NCBI GenBank assembly: GCA_900547745.1
Contig: URHT01000042.1
Location: 1 to 12,784, forward strand
Direction: 5' to 3'
DNA from: an uncultured Eubacteriales bacterium
Lineage (GTDB): Bacteria; Bacillota; Clostridia; Oscillospirales; Oscillospiraceae
Length of the DNA: 12,784 bases
Part shown: positions 1 through 6,447 of the stretch, one piece after another
How the letters are laid out: every line of letters starts with the position of its first letter
Numbering within the stretch: the first letter of the stretch is position 1
Program-made: the position numbers and the translations under genes
Notes under the pieces: model-generated
Told to the model about the DNA's origin: nothing
What the model saw: only the letters and a program-made list of their open reading frames with translations
The model's database searches: none

Positions 1-74
1 CGATGAATTACTATGCAGAAAATCCGAAAATCACGCTTCGCGTGAGCATCGGTGACGCGATGTTTATTCGTTAA
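1..74 (+). CDS. 3' end of an unidentified upstream gene (partial)
   Basis: An open frame enters from the left edge (codons in register from base 3) and ends at TAA 72–74. It encodes 23 visible residues that finish ...RVSIGDAMFIR. The stop lies 16 bases before the antiporter start, and the antiporter's ribosome site begins right after it, so the two are probably co-transcribed. The fragment is too short to assign a family. It could be a chance open frame, but its position directly against the next ribosome site makes a real gene end likely. Confidence 0.5.
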   Translation, partial: MNYYAENPKITLRVSIGDAMFIR

Positions 75-90
75 AGAAGGGGGAACACAG

Positions 91-2343
91 ATGCATCTGC
101 CGGAGCTTGTTTCCGATCTGGCCGTCATTCTGCTGACGGGCGGCATCATCACCGTGATCTTCAAAAAGCTGAACCTGCCCCTTGTGCTGGGCTACATACT
201 GGCGGGCTTTCTTATCGGACCCTACATGCCGTTCTTCTTCTCGCTGGGCGACAGCGAGGCCATCGCCACATGGAGCGAGATCGGCATCATCATCCTGATG
301 TTCTGTCTGGGCCTGGAGTTCAACCTCCACAAGCTGGCCAGCGTGGGAGGCACCGCCATCATCACCGCACTGGTGGAGGTAGGCGGCATGCTGGCCATGG
401 GCTTCGCCGTGGGGCAGCTCATGGGCTGGGGCACCATGGACAGTATCTTCCTGGGCGGCATGCTGTCCATGTCGTCCACCACCATCATCATCAAGGCCTT
501 TGACGAACTGAATGTGCGAAAGAAGGACTTCGCCCAGCTGGTATTCGGTACGCTGGTGATGGAGGACATCGCGGGCATCTTCATGATGATCATCCTGTCC
601 ACCATCTCCGTCAGTAAGTCCATCTCCGGCGGCGCGCTGGCGCTGCAGCTGGGACTGCTGGTACTGTATCTGGTGCTGTGGCTGGTGCTGGGTATCTTCC
701 TGCTGCCCACGCTGCTGAACAAGGCCTCTAAGCTGATGAGCGACGAAACGCTGCTCATCGTATCGCTGGGCATCTGCTTCGGCATGGTACTGCTGGCGGA
801 CGCGCTGGGCTTCTCCTCGGCGCTGGGCGCGTTTCTGGCCGGCTCACTGCTGGCGGGCACCGTCCATGCCGAGCGGGTGGAGCACCTGATCGCCGGTGTC
901 AAGGATCTGTTCGGCGCGGTGTTCTTCATTTCCGTGGGTATGATGCTGGATCCCGGCGCCGTGGTGAAGTATATCGTACCAATCCTCATCCTGACGCTGG
1001 TGACCATCGTGGGCAAGCTGCTGTTCTCCTCGCTGGGTGTGCTGCTGTCCGGCCACACGCTGCGTCAGGCCATCCACTGCGGCTGCGCACTGGCGCAGAT
1101 CGGTGAATTTGCGTTTATCATTGCGTCGCTGGGCCTGTCGCTGGGCGTGATCGCGGACTACATCTATCCCATCATCATTTCCGTATCCGTCATCACTACG
1201 CTGACCACGCCGTTCTTTATCAAGAGCGCCGACGGCATCTGCGCCGGCATTGAAAAGCTGCTGCCGGAGAAGCTGGTGCAGAAGCTGGATCGCTACACGG
1301 ACGAGGAGCAGACCTCCAAGGAGCAGGATGGCGACTGGGCGGTGTTCCTGCGGCGCTATATAAAGCGAACGGTGTTCTACGGCACGCTGATGCTGGGCAT
1401 CGTCATTCTGGGCGACACGGTACTGCTGCCGCTGCTGGAGGAGACGATCCCTGCCGCGCCGTGGGTCAGCAAGGCGGTGACGCTGTGCGCCGTGTACCTC
1501 TGCATTGCCATGTTCGTCCGCCCCATGCTGGACGCCCATTCCCCCCAGTACACGGTACTGTGGGCCAAGAAGCGCAGCTTCCGTCTGCCGCTTATCGCTC
1601 TGAGCATCATCCGCGTCCTTATCATCGTGCTCATCGTGTTCCTGCCCATCCGCACGGTATTGGGCATCCACAGCCTGTGGATATTGCCGCTGCTGGCGGC
1701 GGCGGTGCTGGTGGCCGGTCACTTCGGCTGGTTTGCCTCGGCGTACCTTTCGGTGGAGACACGGTTCCTCACCAACTTTAACGAGCGTCTGCTCCAGCAG
1801 TATGGCGACAGCAGCGATGCAACATGGCTGGATGAGAAGCTGTATGTGACGGAGCTGACCTGCCCGCCGGAGGAGGCCGGGAAGGATCTGCGGGCTCTCG
1901 GCTGGGGCCGGCGCTACGGCGTGAATATCATCAAGATCGTCCGCAGCAAGAAGGAGCTGGACATTCCGTCCGGCGACACGGTGCTCAGCGAGGGTGACCT
2001 GCTGGCCGTTCTCGGTGAGCGGGAGAATTTGGTATCGCTGCGGCTGTCCGTGGGTGCCGGCGAGACGGCGGATATCCCCACGCTGCACACCTACATCGCC
2101 GGTGAGAAGGCGCTTTACACATACACGCTGGACGTGGCGAAAAACGACCATCTGGCCGGCAGCACCATCCGCGACAGCGGTCTGCGCGAGAACTACGACT
2201 GCATGATTCTGGGCTTGCAGCGGAACCTGCTGCCCATCATCGGGCCGGACGTGAATTTCGTGATACAGCACGGCGATCTGGTCTGGCTGCTGGGCTCCCG
2301 CCGCATGGCGGAGAAGGCGCTGGACGATATGGAGGAGGCATAA
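91..2343 (+). CDS. Kef-type (CPA2) cation:proton antiporter with two RCK_C (TrkA_C) domains
   Basis: A 750-residue inner-membrane protein expected to exchange a monovalent cation (K+ or Na+) for protons. ATG 91 is chosen over the GTG at 52 because AAGAAGGGGG (about 74–83) sits before it and 52 lies inside the upstream gene. Residues about 7–380 form the Na_H_Exchanger core of many hydrophobic helices. Family landmarks are SSTTIIIKAFDE (128–139), the acidic pair VMEDIAGI (157–163; Asp159 probably ion-binding), ALGAFLAGSLLAG (244–256), DLFGAVFFISVGMMLD (272–287) and QIGEFAFII (336–344). After a charged linker (385–425) come about four further membrane segments (428–550). Two RCK_C-type ligand-binding modules follow, about 584–650 and 675–745. 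No Rossmann RCK_N/TrkA_N domain is visible, so NAD-type gating is unlikely; RCK_C domains bind nucleotides or ions in relatives. Cation specificity cannot be read from the sequence. Confidence 0.85.
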   Translation: MHLPELVSDLAVILLTGGIITVIFKKLNLPLVLGYILAGFLIGPYMPFFFSLGDSEAIATWSEIGIIILMFCLGLEFNLHKLASVGGTAIITALVEVGGMLAMGFAVGQLMGWGTMDSIFLGGMLSMSSTTIIIKAFDELNVRKKDFAQLVFGTLVMEDIAGIFMMIILSTISVSKSISGGALALQLGLLVLYLVLWLVLGIFLLPTLLNKASKLMSDETLLIVSLGICFGMVLLADALGFSSALGAFLAGSLLAGTVHAERVEHLIAGVKDLFGAVFFISVGMMLDPGAVVKYIVPILILTLVTIVGKLLFSSLGVLLSGHTLRQAIHCGCALAQIGEFAFIIASLGLSLGVIADYIYPIIISVSVITTLTTPFFIKSADGICAGIEKLLPEKLVQKLDRYTDEEQTSKEQDGDWAVFLRRYIKRTVFYGTLMLGIVILGDTVLLPLLEETIPAAPWVSKAVTLCAVYLCIAMFVRPMLDAHSPQYTVLWAKKRSFRLPLIALSIIRVLIIVLIVFLPIRTVLGIHSLWILPLLAAAVLVAGHFGWFASAYLSVETRFLTNFNERLLQQYGDSSDATWLDEKLYVTELTCPPEEAGKDLRALGWGRRYGVNIIKIVRSKKELDIPSGDTVLSEGDLLAVLGERENLVSLRLSVGAGETADIPTLHTYIAGEKALYTYTLDVAKNDHLAGSTIRDSGLRENYDCMILGLQRNLLPIIGPDVNFVIQHGDLVWLLGSRRMAEKALDDMEEA

Positions 2344-3480
2344 ATGTTCAAAGTCATCAAAACGCAGGGGAAGGCCCGGCGCGGCGTGTTCACCTGCGCC
2401 CACGGCGGCGAGGTGCAGACCCCGGTGTTCATGAATGTGGGCACACAGGCGGCCATCAAGGGCGGTGTCAGCGCGCTGGATCTGAAGGAGCAGCTGGGCA
2501 CGCAGATCGAGCTGTCCAACACCTACCACCTGCACCTGCGCCCCGGCGACGATGTGGTGCGCCAGCTGGGCGGCCTGCACAGGTTCATGCGCTGGGACGG
2601 CCCCATCCTCACGGATTCCGGCGGCTTTCAGGTGTTCTCACTGGCGGGCCTGCGGAAGATCAGCGAGGAGGGCGTTACCTTCGCCAGCCATCTGGACGGC
2701 CACCGCATCTTCATGGGGCCGGAGGAGAGCATGCGCATCCAGTCCAACCTCGGCTCCGATATTGCTATGGCATTTGATGAATGCGTGGAGAATCCCGCCG
2801 CCTACGACTACGCCAAGGCCAGCTGTGAGCGGACGCTGCGCTGGCTGGCGCGGTGCAAGGCGGAGCACGACCGGCTCAACGCACTGCCGGACACCATCAA
2901 CCCCCGGCAGATGCTGTTCGGCATCAACCAGGGCGCGACCTATGCCGACCTGCGGATCTGGCACATGCAGCAGATCGCCAAGCTCGACTGCGACGGCTAC
3001 GCCATCGGCGGTCTGGCGGTGGGGGAGCCGACAGAGGTGATGTACGAGATCATCGACGCGGTGGAGCCCCACATGCCGGTGGACAAGCCCCGCTACCTTA
3101 TGGGCGTAGGTACGCCCAGCAACATCATCGAGGGCGTGGCACGGGGCGTGGACTTCTTTGACTGCGTGATGCCCGCACGCAACGCCCGCCACGGCAAGCT
3201 GTTCACATGGCGCGGTACGCTGAACATCAAAAACGCCAAATACAAGCTGGACGAGAGCCCCATTGATCCGGAATGTGACTGTCCGGTGTGCCGCAGCTTC
3301 AGCCGCGCCTACCTGCGCCACCTGTTCACGGCGGAGGAGATGCTGGCCATGCGTCTGGCGGTGATGCATAACCTGTATTTTTATAACAAGCTGACCCTGC
3401 GCATCCGCGACAGCATCAACGAGGGAAGCTTTGACGCCTTCCGGGAAACTTACAGCAAAAAACTGGCAGAACGTGTGTGA
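2344..3480 (+). CDS. tgt: Queuine/preQ1 tRNA-ribosyltransferase (tRNA-guanine transglycosylase)
   Basis: A 378-residue cytosolic enzyme that replaces guanine-34 of GUN-anticodon tRNAs with a 7-deazaguanine base on the queuosine pathway. The family's features are all present: DSGGFQVFSL (91–100; Asp91 is the general acid/base), the substrate pocket FDEC (144–147), GINQGA (193–198, Gln196), GGLAVGEP (222–229), the nucleophile Asp273 in FFDCVMPARNARHG, and the zinc ligands Cys311, Cys313, Cys316 and His342. Length is normal. The ATG follows the antiporter TAA with no gap, and its ribosome site GGAGGAGG lies inside the antiporter's last codons, so translation is probably coupled. PARNARHG and QGA differ from the commonest PTRNARNG and QGG forms. 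From memory this variant is usual in gut Clostridia. Whether it prefers preQ1 or salvaged queuine is open. Confidence 0.96.
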   Translation: MFKVIKTQGKARRGVFTCAHGGEVQTPVFMNVGTQAAIKGGVSALDLKEQLGTQIELSNTYHLHLRPGDDVVRQLGGLHRFMRWDGPILTDSGGFQVFSLAGLRKISEEGVTFASHLDGHRIFMGPEESMRIQSNLGSDIAMAFDECVENPAAYDYAKASCERTLRWLARCKAEHDRLNALPDTINPRQMLFGINQGATYADLRIWHMQQIAKLDCDGYAIGGLAVGEPTEVMYEIIDAVEPHMPVDKPRYLMGVGTPSNIIEGVARGVDFFDCVMPARNARHGKLFTWRGTLNIKNAKYKLDESPIDPECDCPVCRSFSRAYLRHLFTAEEMLAMRLAVMHNLYFYNKLTLRIRDSINEGSFDAFRETYSKKLAERV

Positions 3481-3485
3481 AACCT

Positions 3486-3508
3486 CTTGCCAAAGAGGGC
3501 AAGGTTTT
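3486..3508 (+). terminator. Weak hairpin after tgt
   Basis: CTTGCC (3486–3491) pairs with GGCAAG (3498–3503) across the six-base loop AAAGAG, extendable by one T·G pair, and is followed by TTTTGT. The stem is short and the U-run is only four bases, so termination is probably partial. It overlaps the -35 of the yajC promoter. Confidence 0.4.
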
Positions 3509-3515
3509 GTATAAT
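3487..3515 (+). promoter_or_regulatory. SigA-type promoter for yajC
   Basis: -35 TTGCCA (3487–3492), a 17-base spacer and a perfect -10 TATAAT (3510–3515). The expected start point is near 3522, giving a leader of about 26 bases with AAGGAG (3533–3538) nine bases before the yajC ATG. Confidence 0.75.
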
Positions 3516-3547
3516 AGTAATACTTTGTAAAAAAGGAGTAACGTTCC

Positions 3548-3982
3548 ATGTTTGACATCGCATACGCAGCATCTACCTCCGGCGCCGCTTCCGGCACCGG
3601 TATGGGTTCCACGATCCTGATGATCGTTCTGATGATCGCCATCTTCTACTTCCTGATGATCCGCCCCGAGAATAAGCGGAAAAAGCAGGCGGAGGAGATG
3701 CGCAGTTCCCTGAAGAAAGGCGACTGGCTCACCACCATCGGCGGTGTGTACGGCCGCGTTGTCTCCATTACCGACCGCACCGTGGTCATCGAGACCAGCG
3801 AGGATCGCGTCCGTGTGGAGTTCCTGAAGTCCGCCATTGGTCAGGTCGGCACGCTGGACGAGCAGGCCGCCGCCCAGCAGCGTCCCGTCAAAAAGGACAA
3901 GAAGGCTGTTGAGGAAAAGGCCGAGGAGCAGGCCGTCGAGGCCCCTGCCGAGACGGAGTCCAACGACAGCGACGCCCAGTAA
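3548..3982 (+). CDS. yajC: YajC, accessory subunit of the Sec translocon
   Basis: A 144-residue membrane protein that associates with SecDF–YidC around SecYEG. A short polar, Ala/Ser/Gly-rich N-terminus precedes one transmembrane helix (about 21–38), followed by the family signature FLMIRPENKRKK (35–46). The conserved cytoplasmic domain has LKKGDWLTTIGGVYGRV (55–71) and ends near residue 100. The tail (103–144) is a low-complexity Ala/Glu/Lys/Gln extension that makes the protein longer than a typical YajC of roughly 85–110 residues; it is probably disordered. tgt–yajC adjacency is a widely conserved arrangement, but secD/secF, often next, are absent here. It has its own promoter and an AAGGAG ribosome site, and is followed by a strong terminator. 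Confidence 0.93.
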   Translation: MFDIAYAASTSGAASGTGMGSTILMIVLMIAIFYFLMIRPENKRKKQAEEMRSSLKKGDWLTTIGGVYGRVVSITDRTVVIETSEDRVRVEFLKSAIGQVGTLDEQAAAQQRPVKKDKKAVEEKAEEQAVEAPAETESNDSDAQ

Positions 3983-3996
3983 GTTTTCCTGCATAG

Positions 3997-4049
3997 AAAA
4001 ATACCTCCCCCGAATATGCTGTAAAAAAGCATTTGGGGGAGGTATTTTT
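3997..4049 (+). terminator. Strong terminator hairpin after yajC that contains the next gene's ribosome site
   Basis: AAAAATACCTCCCCC (3997–4011) is perfectly complementary to GGGGGAGGTATTTTT (4035–4049): 15 pairs. An inner stem ATGCT/AGCAT (4016–4020 with 4028–4032) closes a seven-base loop. A GC-rich stem ending in a U-run is an intrinsic terminator, and the A-run on the left arm could make it work in both directions. GGGGGAGG (4035–4042) is also the only Shine-Dalgarno for the ATG at 4050, so read-through RNA would have that site paired. Confidence 0.88.
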
Positions 4050-4490
4050 ATGTCTTTCAAAAAGCTGCTGGGTGCGTCCCTGTGGAAGGGATTGCTGCTG
4101 TCCATGCTCCTGCTGCTGTTGCTGCTGGCGGCAGCGTCTCTGATGCTCCAGCGGGGCCTGTTGCCGGAGAATGCCGCACCGGTCATGGTCTGCACGGCCT
4201 ACGCGGCGTCCGTGTTCGTGGGTGCGCGGCAAGCGGTCAGGAGGGGAGCGGGAGAGGCCGGACCGCTGCCGCAGGCGCTGACACTGGCTGTGCTGTTGTA
4301 CGCGGCGGTATGGCTGATCGCGCTGAGCGGCGAAACGGACTTCTCCGCCCATGGCCTGCTGCTGACGGCGGGACTGTTCGGCGGTGCGCTGCTGGCGGGT
4401 CTGTTGGGACGAAAGAGGGGAAAACGGCAGCCTGATAAGCGGCAGTCGAAGGAGCGGGCACGCGCCGTCCCGCGCCGCAAGCGGCGGTAA
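4050..4490 (+). CDS. Small four-helix membrane protein, TIGR04086-like
   Basis: A 146-residue hydrophobic protein with about four membrane segments (12–33, 43–60, 76–92, 101–119). A strongly basic tail (120–146, rich in Arg and Lys) would lie in the cytoplasm by the positive-inside rule. Size, topology and position immediately after yajC match the uncharacterised TIGR04086 family of Clostridia; that assignment is from memory of context, not a search. The start ATG 4050 has GGGGGAGG seven bases upstream, within the 3' arm of the yajC terminator, so expression probably depends on both read-through and unfolding of that hairpin. No separate promoter is evident. Its function is unknown. Confidence 0.7.
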   Translation: MSFKKLLGASLWKGLLLSMLLLLLLLAAASLMLQRGLLPENAAPVMVCTAYAASVFVGARQAVRRGAGEAGPLPQALTLAVLLYAAVWLIALSGETDFSAHGLLLTAGLFGGALLAGLLGRKRGKRQPDKRQSKERARAVPRRKRR

Positions 4491-4683
4491 CATAAAACGG
4501 GGCATGGTTAAAATAACGAAATTTGCCTTTTCGCCCAAAATCCCTTGACGGAGAGCAGCGCTCCCGGCGCGGCAGAGGGCAGAATGGCAGCGGCCAATAT
4601 GTTGTGCGCGTTTTTCCGCGCTCTGACCACATATCGCAGTTTCCACCGCTTTTCCGCCGCTGCTTCCGTCTCGTTTCAAGAGT

Positions 4684-4718
4684 TAACATAATATTGTTTA
4701 CATAACATTTTGACATAA
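4684..4718 (+). repeat. Three tandem TTNACATAA repeats
   Basis: ACATAA begins at 4686, 4700 and 4713, each time preceded by TT plus one base: TTAACATAA, TTTACATAA and TTGACATAA. The spacing is 14 then 13 bases. Following bases are also similar (TATT, CATT, TTTA). The array lies about 130 bases before the spoIIM-like gene and could be an operator array or a degenerate AT-rich repeat. Confidence 0.55.
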
Positions 4719-4730
4719 TTTACAAAAAAC

Positions 4731-4749
4731 GGCTTTTTGCGCAAAAGCC
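4731..4749 (-). terminator. Inverted repeat, possible minus-strand terminator
   Basis: GGCTTTT (4731–4737) pairs with AAAAGCC (4743–4749) over a five-base loop. Read on the minus strand the stem is followed by G and six T (complement of 4724–4729), as in an intrinsic terminator. No minus-strand gene is seen that would need it. On the plus strand there is no U-run after it. Confidence 0.3.
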
Positions 4750-4750
4750 C

Positions 4751-4779
4751 TTGCGGTTTCAGGCAATTTGCCATATATT
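4751..4779 (+). promoter_or_regulatory. Possible promoter for the spoIIM-like gene and xerD
   Basis: TTGCGG (4751–4756), a 17-base spacer and TATATT (4774–4779) form a SigA-like pair with a weak -35. CATATATT (4772–4779) also resembles the -10 of the mother-cell factor SigE (CATACA-T type), which transcribes spoIIM in Bacillus subtilis, but no convincing SigE -35 was found. Treat as tentative. Confidence 0.35.
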
Positions 4780-4844
4780 ATTGAGTACGTTCGTTCGCGG
4801 TCTATTTATACAGCTTGGCTCATAAGGTAGGACGAGGTGAGCCC

Positions 4845-5447
4845 ATGAAGCTGCGTAAAAAGCATGCGCGCCCGTCCGCGCCGCCGGACATGCGCCTTTT
4901 GACCTTGTGTATCTGCTTCCTGATAGGGATGCTGGCCGCGTGGCCCGTCCACCGCAGGATCGGCAGTGAAGCGCTGGCCCAGCTCGGCGCCTACGTGCAG
5001 AGCTATGCACAGCTGGCGGAGGGCCGGGTGCAGCAACCGTCGTCCGTACTGTCCACGGCGGCGGCATACCTGCGTTGTCCGCTGCTGGCGTTCCTGTGCG
5101 GACTCAGCGCGGCCGGAGCGGTGCTGATCCCGGCGCTGTGCATGGTGCAGGGCTTTTGTCTGTCCTTCTCCGTCTGCTGCTTTGCGGCGTCGCTGGGACA
5201 CCAGGGCGTACTGCTGGCGCTGGCGGCACTGGGGCTCCGGTGCCTGTTCCTGCTGCCGTGCATGCTCTGCATCTCGCAGGACGGTTTTTCTCGCGCCTGC
5301 CAGACGCTGACGCAGAAGCGACCTGTCAAAAGCGGGATACCGTGGCGGATGCTGCTGTTTTGTGTGTTTGTGCTTCTTACCGGTACGGTGGTGGAGTGCG
5401 CCATTGTACCGAAATTTTTCGCGCTTATTCTGGCGCGGCTGTCGTAA
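4845..5447 (+). CDS. spoIIM: Stage II sporulation protein M-like membrane protein
   Basis: A 200-residue multispanning membrane protein. After a basic N-terminus (KLRKKHARP) there are hydrophobic segments at about 17–34, 78–97, 98–117, 119–144 and 168–196, with an extracytoplasmic polar loop at 36–75. This five-helix layout, the size of about 200 residues and its place directly before xerD match SpoIIM of Firmicutes. SpoIIM works with SpoIID and SpoIIP in the peptidoglycan-remodelling machine that drives engulfment of the forespore. ATG 4845 is preferred over the in-frame TTG at 4815 because GAGGTGA (4834–4840) precedes it. xerD follows 20 bases later. Identification rests on topology and context, with no catalytic motif to confirm it; another small membrane protein is possible. 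Confidence 0.65.
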   Translation: MKLRKKHARPSAPPDMRLLTLCICFLIGMLAAWPVHRRIGSEALAQLGAYVQSYAQLAEGRVQQPSSVLSTAAAYLRCPLLAFLCGLSAAGAVLIPALCMVQGFCLSFSVCCFAASLGHQGVLLALAALGLRCLFLLPCMLCISQDGFSRACQTLTQKRPVKSGIPWRMLLFCVFVLLTGTVVECAIVPKFFALILARLS

Positions 5448-5467
5448 AGAGAAGGGAGTGAGGGAAT

Positions 5468-6352
5468 ATGACGGATTACATCGCGGCTTACCGCGACTAT
5501 CTCGCCGAGGAAAAGCACGCCTCCGCCAACACCCTCAGCTCCTACATACGTGACCTGACCCAGTTCCAGAGCTGGCTCATCGCCAATAACGCCGCCGACC
5601 TGCGAAAGGTGAAAAAGGACACCATCAACGAGTACCTGCTCTACATGAACCACAACGGGAAATCTCCTGCCACCGTGACCCGCTCTACCGCGTCCATCAA
5701 GTCCTTCTACAGCTATATGGTGCAGACCGGTGCGGTCAAGACCAACCCCGCCAAGTCCGTGGTGGCCATGAAGGTGGAGCGCAAATACCCGGAGATCCTC
5801 ACCAACCGCGAGGTGGAGCTGTTTCTGGAGCAGCCCAAGTGCGTGGATGAAAAGGGCTTCCGCGACCACGCCATGCTGGAGCTGCTGTATGCCACCGGTA
5901 TCCGCGTGTCGGAGCTGATCGGTCTGGACATCAACGACGTGAACCTTTCCGCCGGCTTTATCCGCTGCCGCAGCAAGGGCAAGGAGCGCATCGTGCCCCT
6001 GTACCCCGCCGCCGTCCGGGCGCTGGAGGACTATGTAAAGGATATCCGCCCCCGCATCATCGCCGACGAGGACGAACCGGCCCTGTTCGTCAACATGAAC
6101 GGCGAACGCATGAGCCGACAGGGCTTCTGGAAGATCATCAAGTACTATCAGGAGAAGGCGGAGATCGACAAGGACATTACGCCCCACACCCTGCGCCACT
6201 CCTTTGCGGTGCACCTGCTGGAAAACGGTGCCGACCTCCGCTCCATTCAGGAGATGCTGGGCCACGCTGATATCTCCTCTACGCAGATTTATACCCATGT
6301 CATCAAAAAACAGCTGAAGGATGTATACAACAAGGCCCATCCCCGCGCCTGA
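5468..6352 (+). CDS. xerD: Tyrosine site-specific recombinase XerD
   Basis: A 294-residue cytosolic recombinase that, with XerC or a paralogue, resolves chromosome dimers at the dif site. The N-terminal SAM-like core-binding domain spans about 1–100 (HASANTLSSYIRDL). The catalytic domain has every expected residue: Arg146 (GIRVSEL), Lys170 (RSKGKER), His240 and Arg243 (HTLRH), His266 (GHADIS) and the nucleophile Tyr275 (IYTHV). The spacing matches Escherichia coli XerD (148, 172, 244, 247, 270, 279) with a uniform offset. Length is standard. GGAG (5455–5458) precedes the ATG. Adjacency to the spoIIM-like gene recalls the spoIIM–xerD (ripX) region of Bacillus. A strong terminator ends the unit. 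Confidence 0.95.
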   Translation: MTDYIAAYRDYLAEEKHASANTLSSYIRDLTQFQSWLIANNAADLRKVKKDTINEYLLYMNHNGKSPATVTRSTASIKSFYSYMVQTGAVKTNPAKSVVAMKVERKYPEILTNREVELFLEQPKCVDEKGFRDHAMLELLYATGIRVSELIGLDINDVNLSAGFIRCRSKGKERIVPLYPAAVRALEDYVKDIRPRIIADEDEPALFVNMNGERMSRQGFWKIIKYYQEKAEIDKDITPHTLRHSFAVHLLENGADLRSIQEMLGHADISSTQIYTHVIKKQLKDVYNKAHPRA

Positions 6353-6389
6353 GCATTTATACGGCATCCGCTGCTGATATGCTGCTTTG

Positions 6390-6416
6390 CCGCCCGGTTT
6401 TTGCCGGGCGGTTTTT
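6390..6416 (+). terminator. Intrinsic terminator after xerD
   Basis: CCGCCCGG (6390–6397) pairs with CCGGGCGG (6404–6411) over a six-base loop and is followed by TTTTTGTTG. It is an eight-pair GC stem with a U-run, in the textbook arrangement. Confidence 0.92.
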
Positions 6417-6417
6417 G

Positions 6418-6446
6418 TTGCTATTTTGCCGCCGCTTTGCTATAAT
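6418..6446 (+). promoter_or_regulatory. SigA-type promoter for ruvCAB
   Basis: -35 TTGCTA (6418–6423), a 17-base spacer and a perfect -10 TATAAT (6441–6446) with the extended TG one base upstream (TGCTATAAT). The -35 begins inside the tail of the xerD terminator. The start point is expected near 6453. Confidence 0.85.
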
Positions 6447-6447
6447 A

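Larger units (their letters stand above)
4491..4844 (+). other. 354-base intergenic region without a credible gene
   Basis: No frame here has both a ribosome site and protein-like composition. The left two-thirds are GC-rich; 4680–4730 turns AT-rich. It holds a pair of similar 24–25-base segments (4527–4551 and 4733–4756), three TTNACATAA repeats (4684–4718), an inverted repeat (4731–4749) and a promoter-like pair before the spoIIM-like gene. No clear terminator follows the TIGR04086-like gene: the GC-rich CGCCGC/GCGGCG at its end lacks a U-run. A small RNA cannot be excluded. Confidence 0.6.

Noticed and set aside
52..90. GTG start at 52 for the antiporter
   Set aside because: It overlaps the upstream coding end and lacks a ribosome site. 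ATG 91 has one and begins the membrane domain directly.
844..2580. Long minus-strand open frame (578 codons) opposite the antiporter and tgt
   Set aside because: It is a composition shadow: GC-rich codons read antisense give Gln-, His- and Ala-rich protein with no recognisable domain, it spans two real genes and has no ribosome site.
4523..4705. 60-codon plus-strand frame in the intergenic region starting at a TTG
   Set aside because: No Shine-Dalgarno before it, Arg-rich translation without pattern, and a rare start codon.
4237..4716. Minus-strand frames covering the 4491–4716 gap and running into the TIGR04086-like gene
   Set aside because: Arg-, Ser- and Pro-rich low-complexity translation, no ribosome site, and most of the length antisense to a plausible membrane-protein gene.
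4491..4844. Possible SCIFF six-cysteine peptide gene, often found near yajC and TIGR04086 in Clostridia
   Set aside because: No short frame here encodes the cysteine-rich peptide, and no radical-SAM maturase follows.
4491..4844. Riboswitch, T-box or other classical structured RNA in the gap
   Set aside because: No T-box, riboswitch core or tRNA-like pairing pattern that I can recognise; the visible inverted repeats are short.
5003..6367. Minus-strand open frame of 454 codons opposite the spoIIM-like gene and xerD
   Set aside because: The plus-strand xerD is complete with all catalytic residues. The antisense product has no family resemblance and spans the gene boundary.
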